DNA of 64,000 nt from Hymenobacter psychrophilus (GTDB lineage: Bacteria > Bacteroidota > Bacteroidia > Cytophagales > Hymenobacteraceae), in assembly GCF_900107135.1 (NCBI RefSeq), contig NZ_FNOV01000006.1:248001-312000 (forward strand), read 5' to 3'. The notes beneath the pieces were generated by a model, which worked only from the letters and a program-made list of their open reading frames with translations, was not told the DNA's origin and searched no databases. Numbering within the stretch: the first letter of the stretch is position 1; each line of letters begins with the position of its first letter. Below, piece after piece: positions 63,591 through 64,000 of this stretch. Position numbers and translations under genes: made by a program.

Positions 63591-64000
63591 GGCTGGGCTC
63601 GTGCTGTCGGCGGCCGTGGCCCTGCTGCTAACGGCCTGCGGAACAGGTGCTGATGCGCCGGCGCCCACTGAGGCCCTGCGCCAGCATACCAGCTATTTTA
63701 ATCTGCCGGCCTTTTTAAATGAGCAGAGCACCGCGCTCAACCGCCGCAAGCCCGCCATAGAAAAACAGGTGCTACTGCGCGACGGCGGCCAGGAAACCAA
63801 GCGCCTCACGCCTACCGACTGGGCCAAAGAGCTCCAGATTTTCCAGCAGGCCGACATCGACAAGCCCGCCCTGCGCGGCCAGTACCTCGTCGATTCGCTG
63901 GTTACGCCCGACGGGCTGCTGCTGCGCACCTACCGCCGCCGCCCCGGCGTTAAGCATCCGGTCCGCCAGCTCGCCGTCGTCAGTCGCGCCGGGCAGGTGC
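63583..64000 (+). CDS. Hypothetical lipoprotein, 5' part
   Basis: Partial gene running off the right edge; 139 codons are visible from an ATG at 63583. It has the lipobox LLTAC (LLLTACGTG) and a mature part with ALRQHTSYFNLPAFLNEQSTAL and a helical, charged run. The ATG lies within the last codons of gpmI (ATGCGTAA), so it is translationally coupled to it. I do not recognise the family, though the small C-terminal segment YRRRPGVKHPVRQLAVV hints at an NTF2-like or beta-sandwich fold. Confidence 0.78.
   Translation, partial: MRKAGLVLSAAVALLLTACGTGADAPAPTEALRQHTSYFNLPAFLNEQSTALNRRKPAIEKQVLLRDGGQETKRLTPTDWAKELQIFQQADIDKPALRGQYLVDSLVTPDGLLLRTYRRRPGVKHPVRQLAVVSRAGQV

Overview
The window comes from a GC-rich Bacteroidota chromosome, most likely a Hymenobacter-like member of the Cytophagales. 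The evidence is a C-terminal type IX secretion sorting domain, several TTG-N19/20-TAnnTTTG type promoters, weak or absent Shine-Dalgarno sequences, many small lipoproteins and OmpA/TSP3 proteins, DUF6799, DUF2490 and DUF4783 families, and a BlaI/M56 sensor pair whose peptidase carries TonB-plug-like modules. I saw no rRNA, tRNA, CRISPR array, prophage or transposase.

Layout. 1-5.5 kb: partial bestrophin channel, a two-gene GMC dehydrogenase set, an SDR, and a PA14-OmpA protein. 5.7-10.8 kb: a clear promoter and SAM-I riboswitch driving metH and metF. 10.9-17.5 kb: TPR protein, TonB-like protein, a cell-wall amidase, an OFA-family MFS carrier with a 47-residue small partner, and a DUF2007/zinc-ribbon protein. 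17.5-29.3 kb: a dispersed molybdenum-cofactor island (moeA, moaC, mobA, moaE, moaD, moaA, a MOT1-type molybdate transporter and a MoeB-rhodanese protein) mixed with unrelated secreted proteins; a 12-unit array of degenerate 21-bp repeats sits upstream of the transporter. 29.5-36.5 kb: small secreted proteins, a GNAT-nitrilase fusion and the blaI-M56 pair with an evident operator. 36.6-45.3 kb: OmpA/TSP3 protein, cbpA-cbpM, Hsp20, RlpA, a GH25 lysozyme, PPK2 and an esterase. 45.4-50.4 kb: GNAT, an orphan acyl carrier protein, a membrane-fusion-like protein, an Rrf2 regulator, and a delta-60-repeat surface protein broken by one in-frame TAG. 50.4-64 kb: pirin, an old yellow enzyme, two tandem M13 metallopeptidases, a ZIP transporter, a methyltransferase, a lipoprotein operon, nadC, a DUF4783 protein, gpmI and a partial lipoprotein gene.

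The most striking non-coding feature is the number of long inverted repeats between genes (about 15, many with arms of 25-56 bp). Some are ordinary terminators, but others form families in which the loop as well as the arms is conserved, so they look like dispersed elements. The best candidates for something undescribed are the 21-bp array at 26994-27245, these inverted-repeat families, and the shared plug-like module of the M56 sensor and its small neighbour.

How the genes work together: metH and metF regenerate methionine and its methyl donor under SAM control. The mo genes build molybdopterin and its guanine dinucleotide form, with imported molybdate supplied by the MOT1-like carrier, but no molybdoenzyme is encoded here. 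The cell-envelope genes (amidase, RlpA, GH25, OmpA proteins, M13, S41 and M56 peptidases) form the largest functional class.
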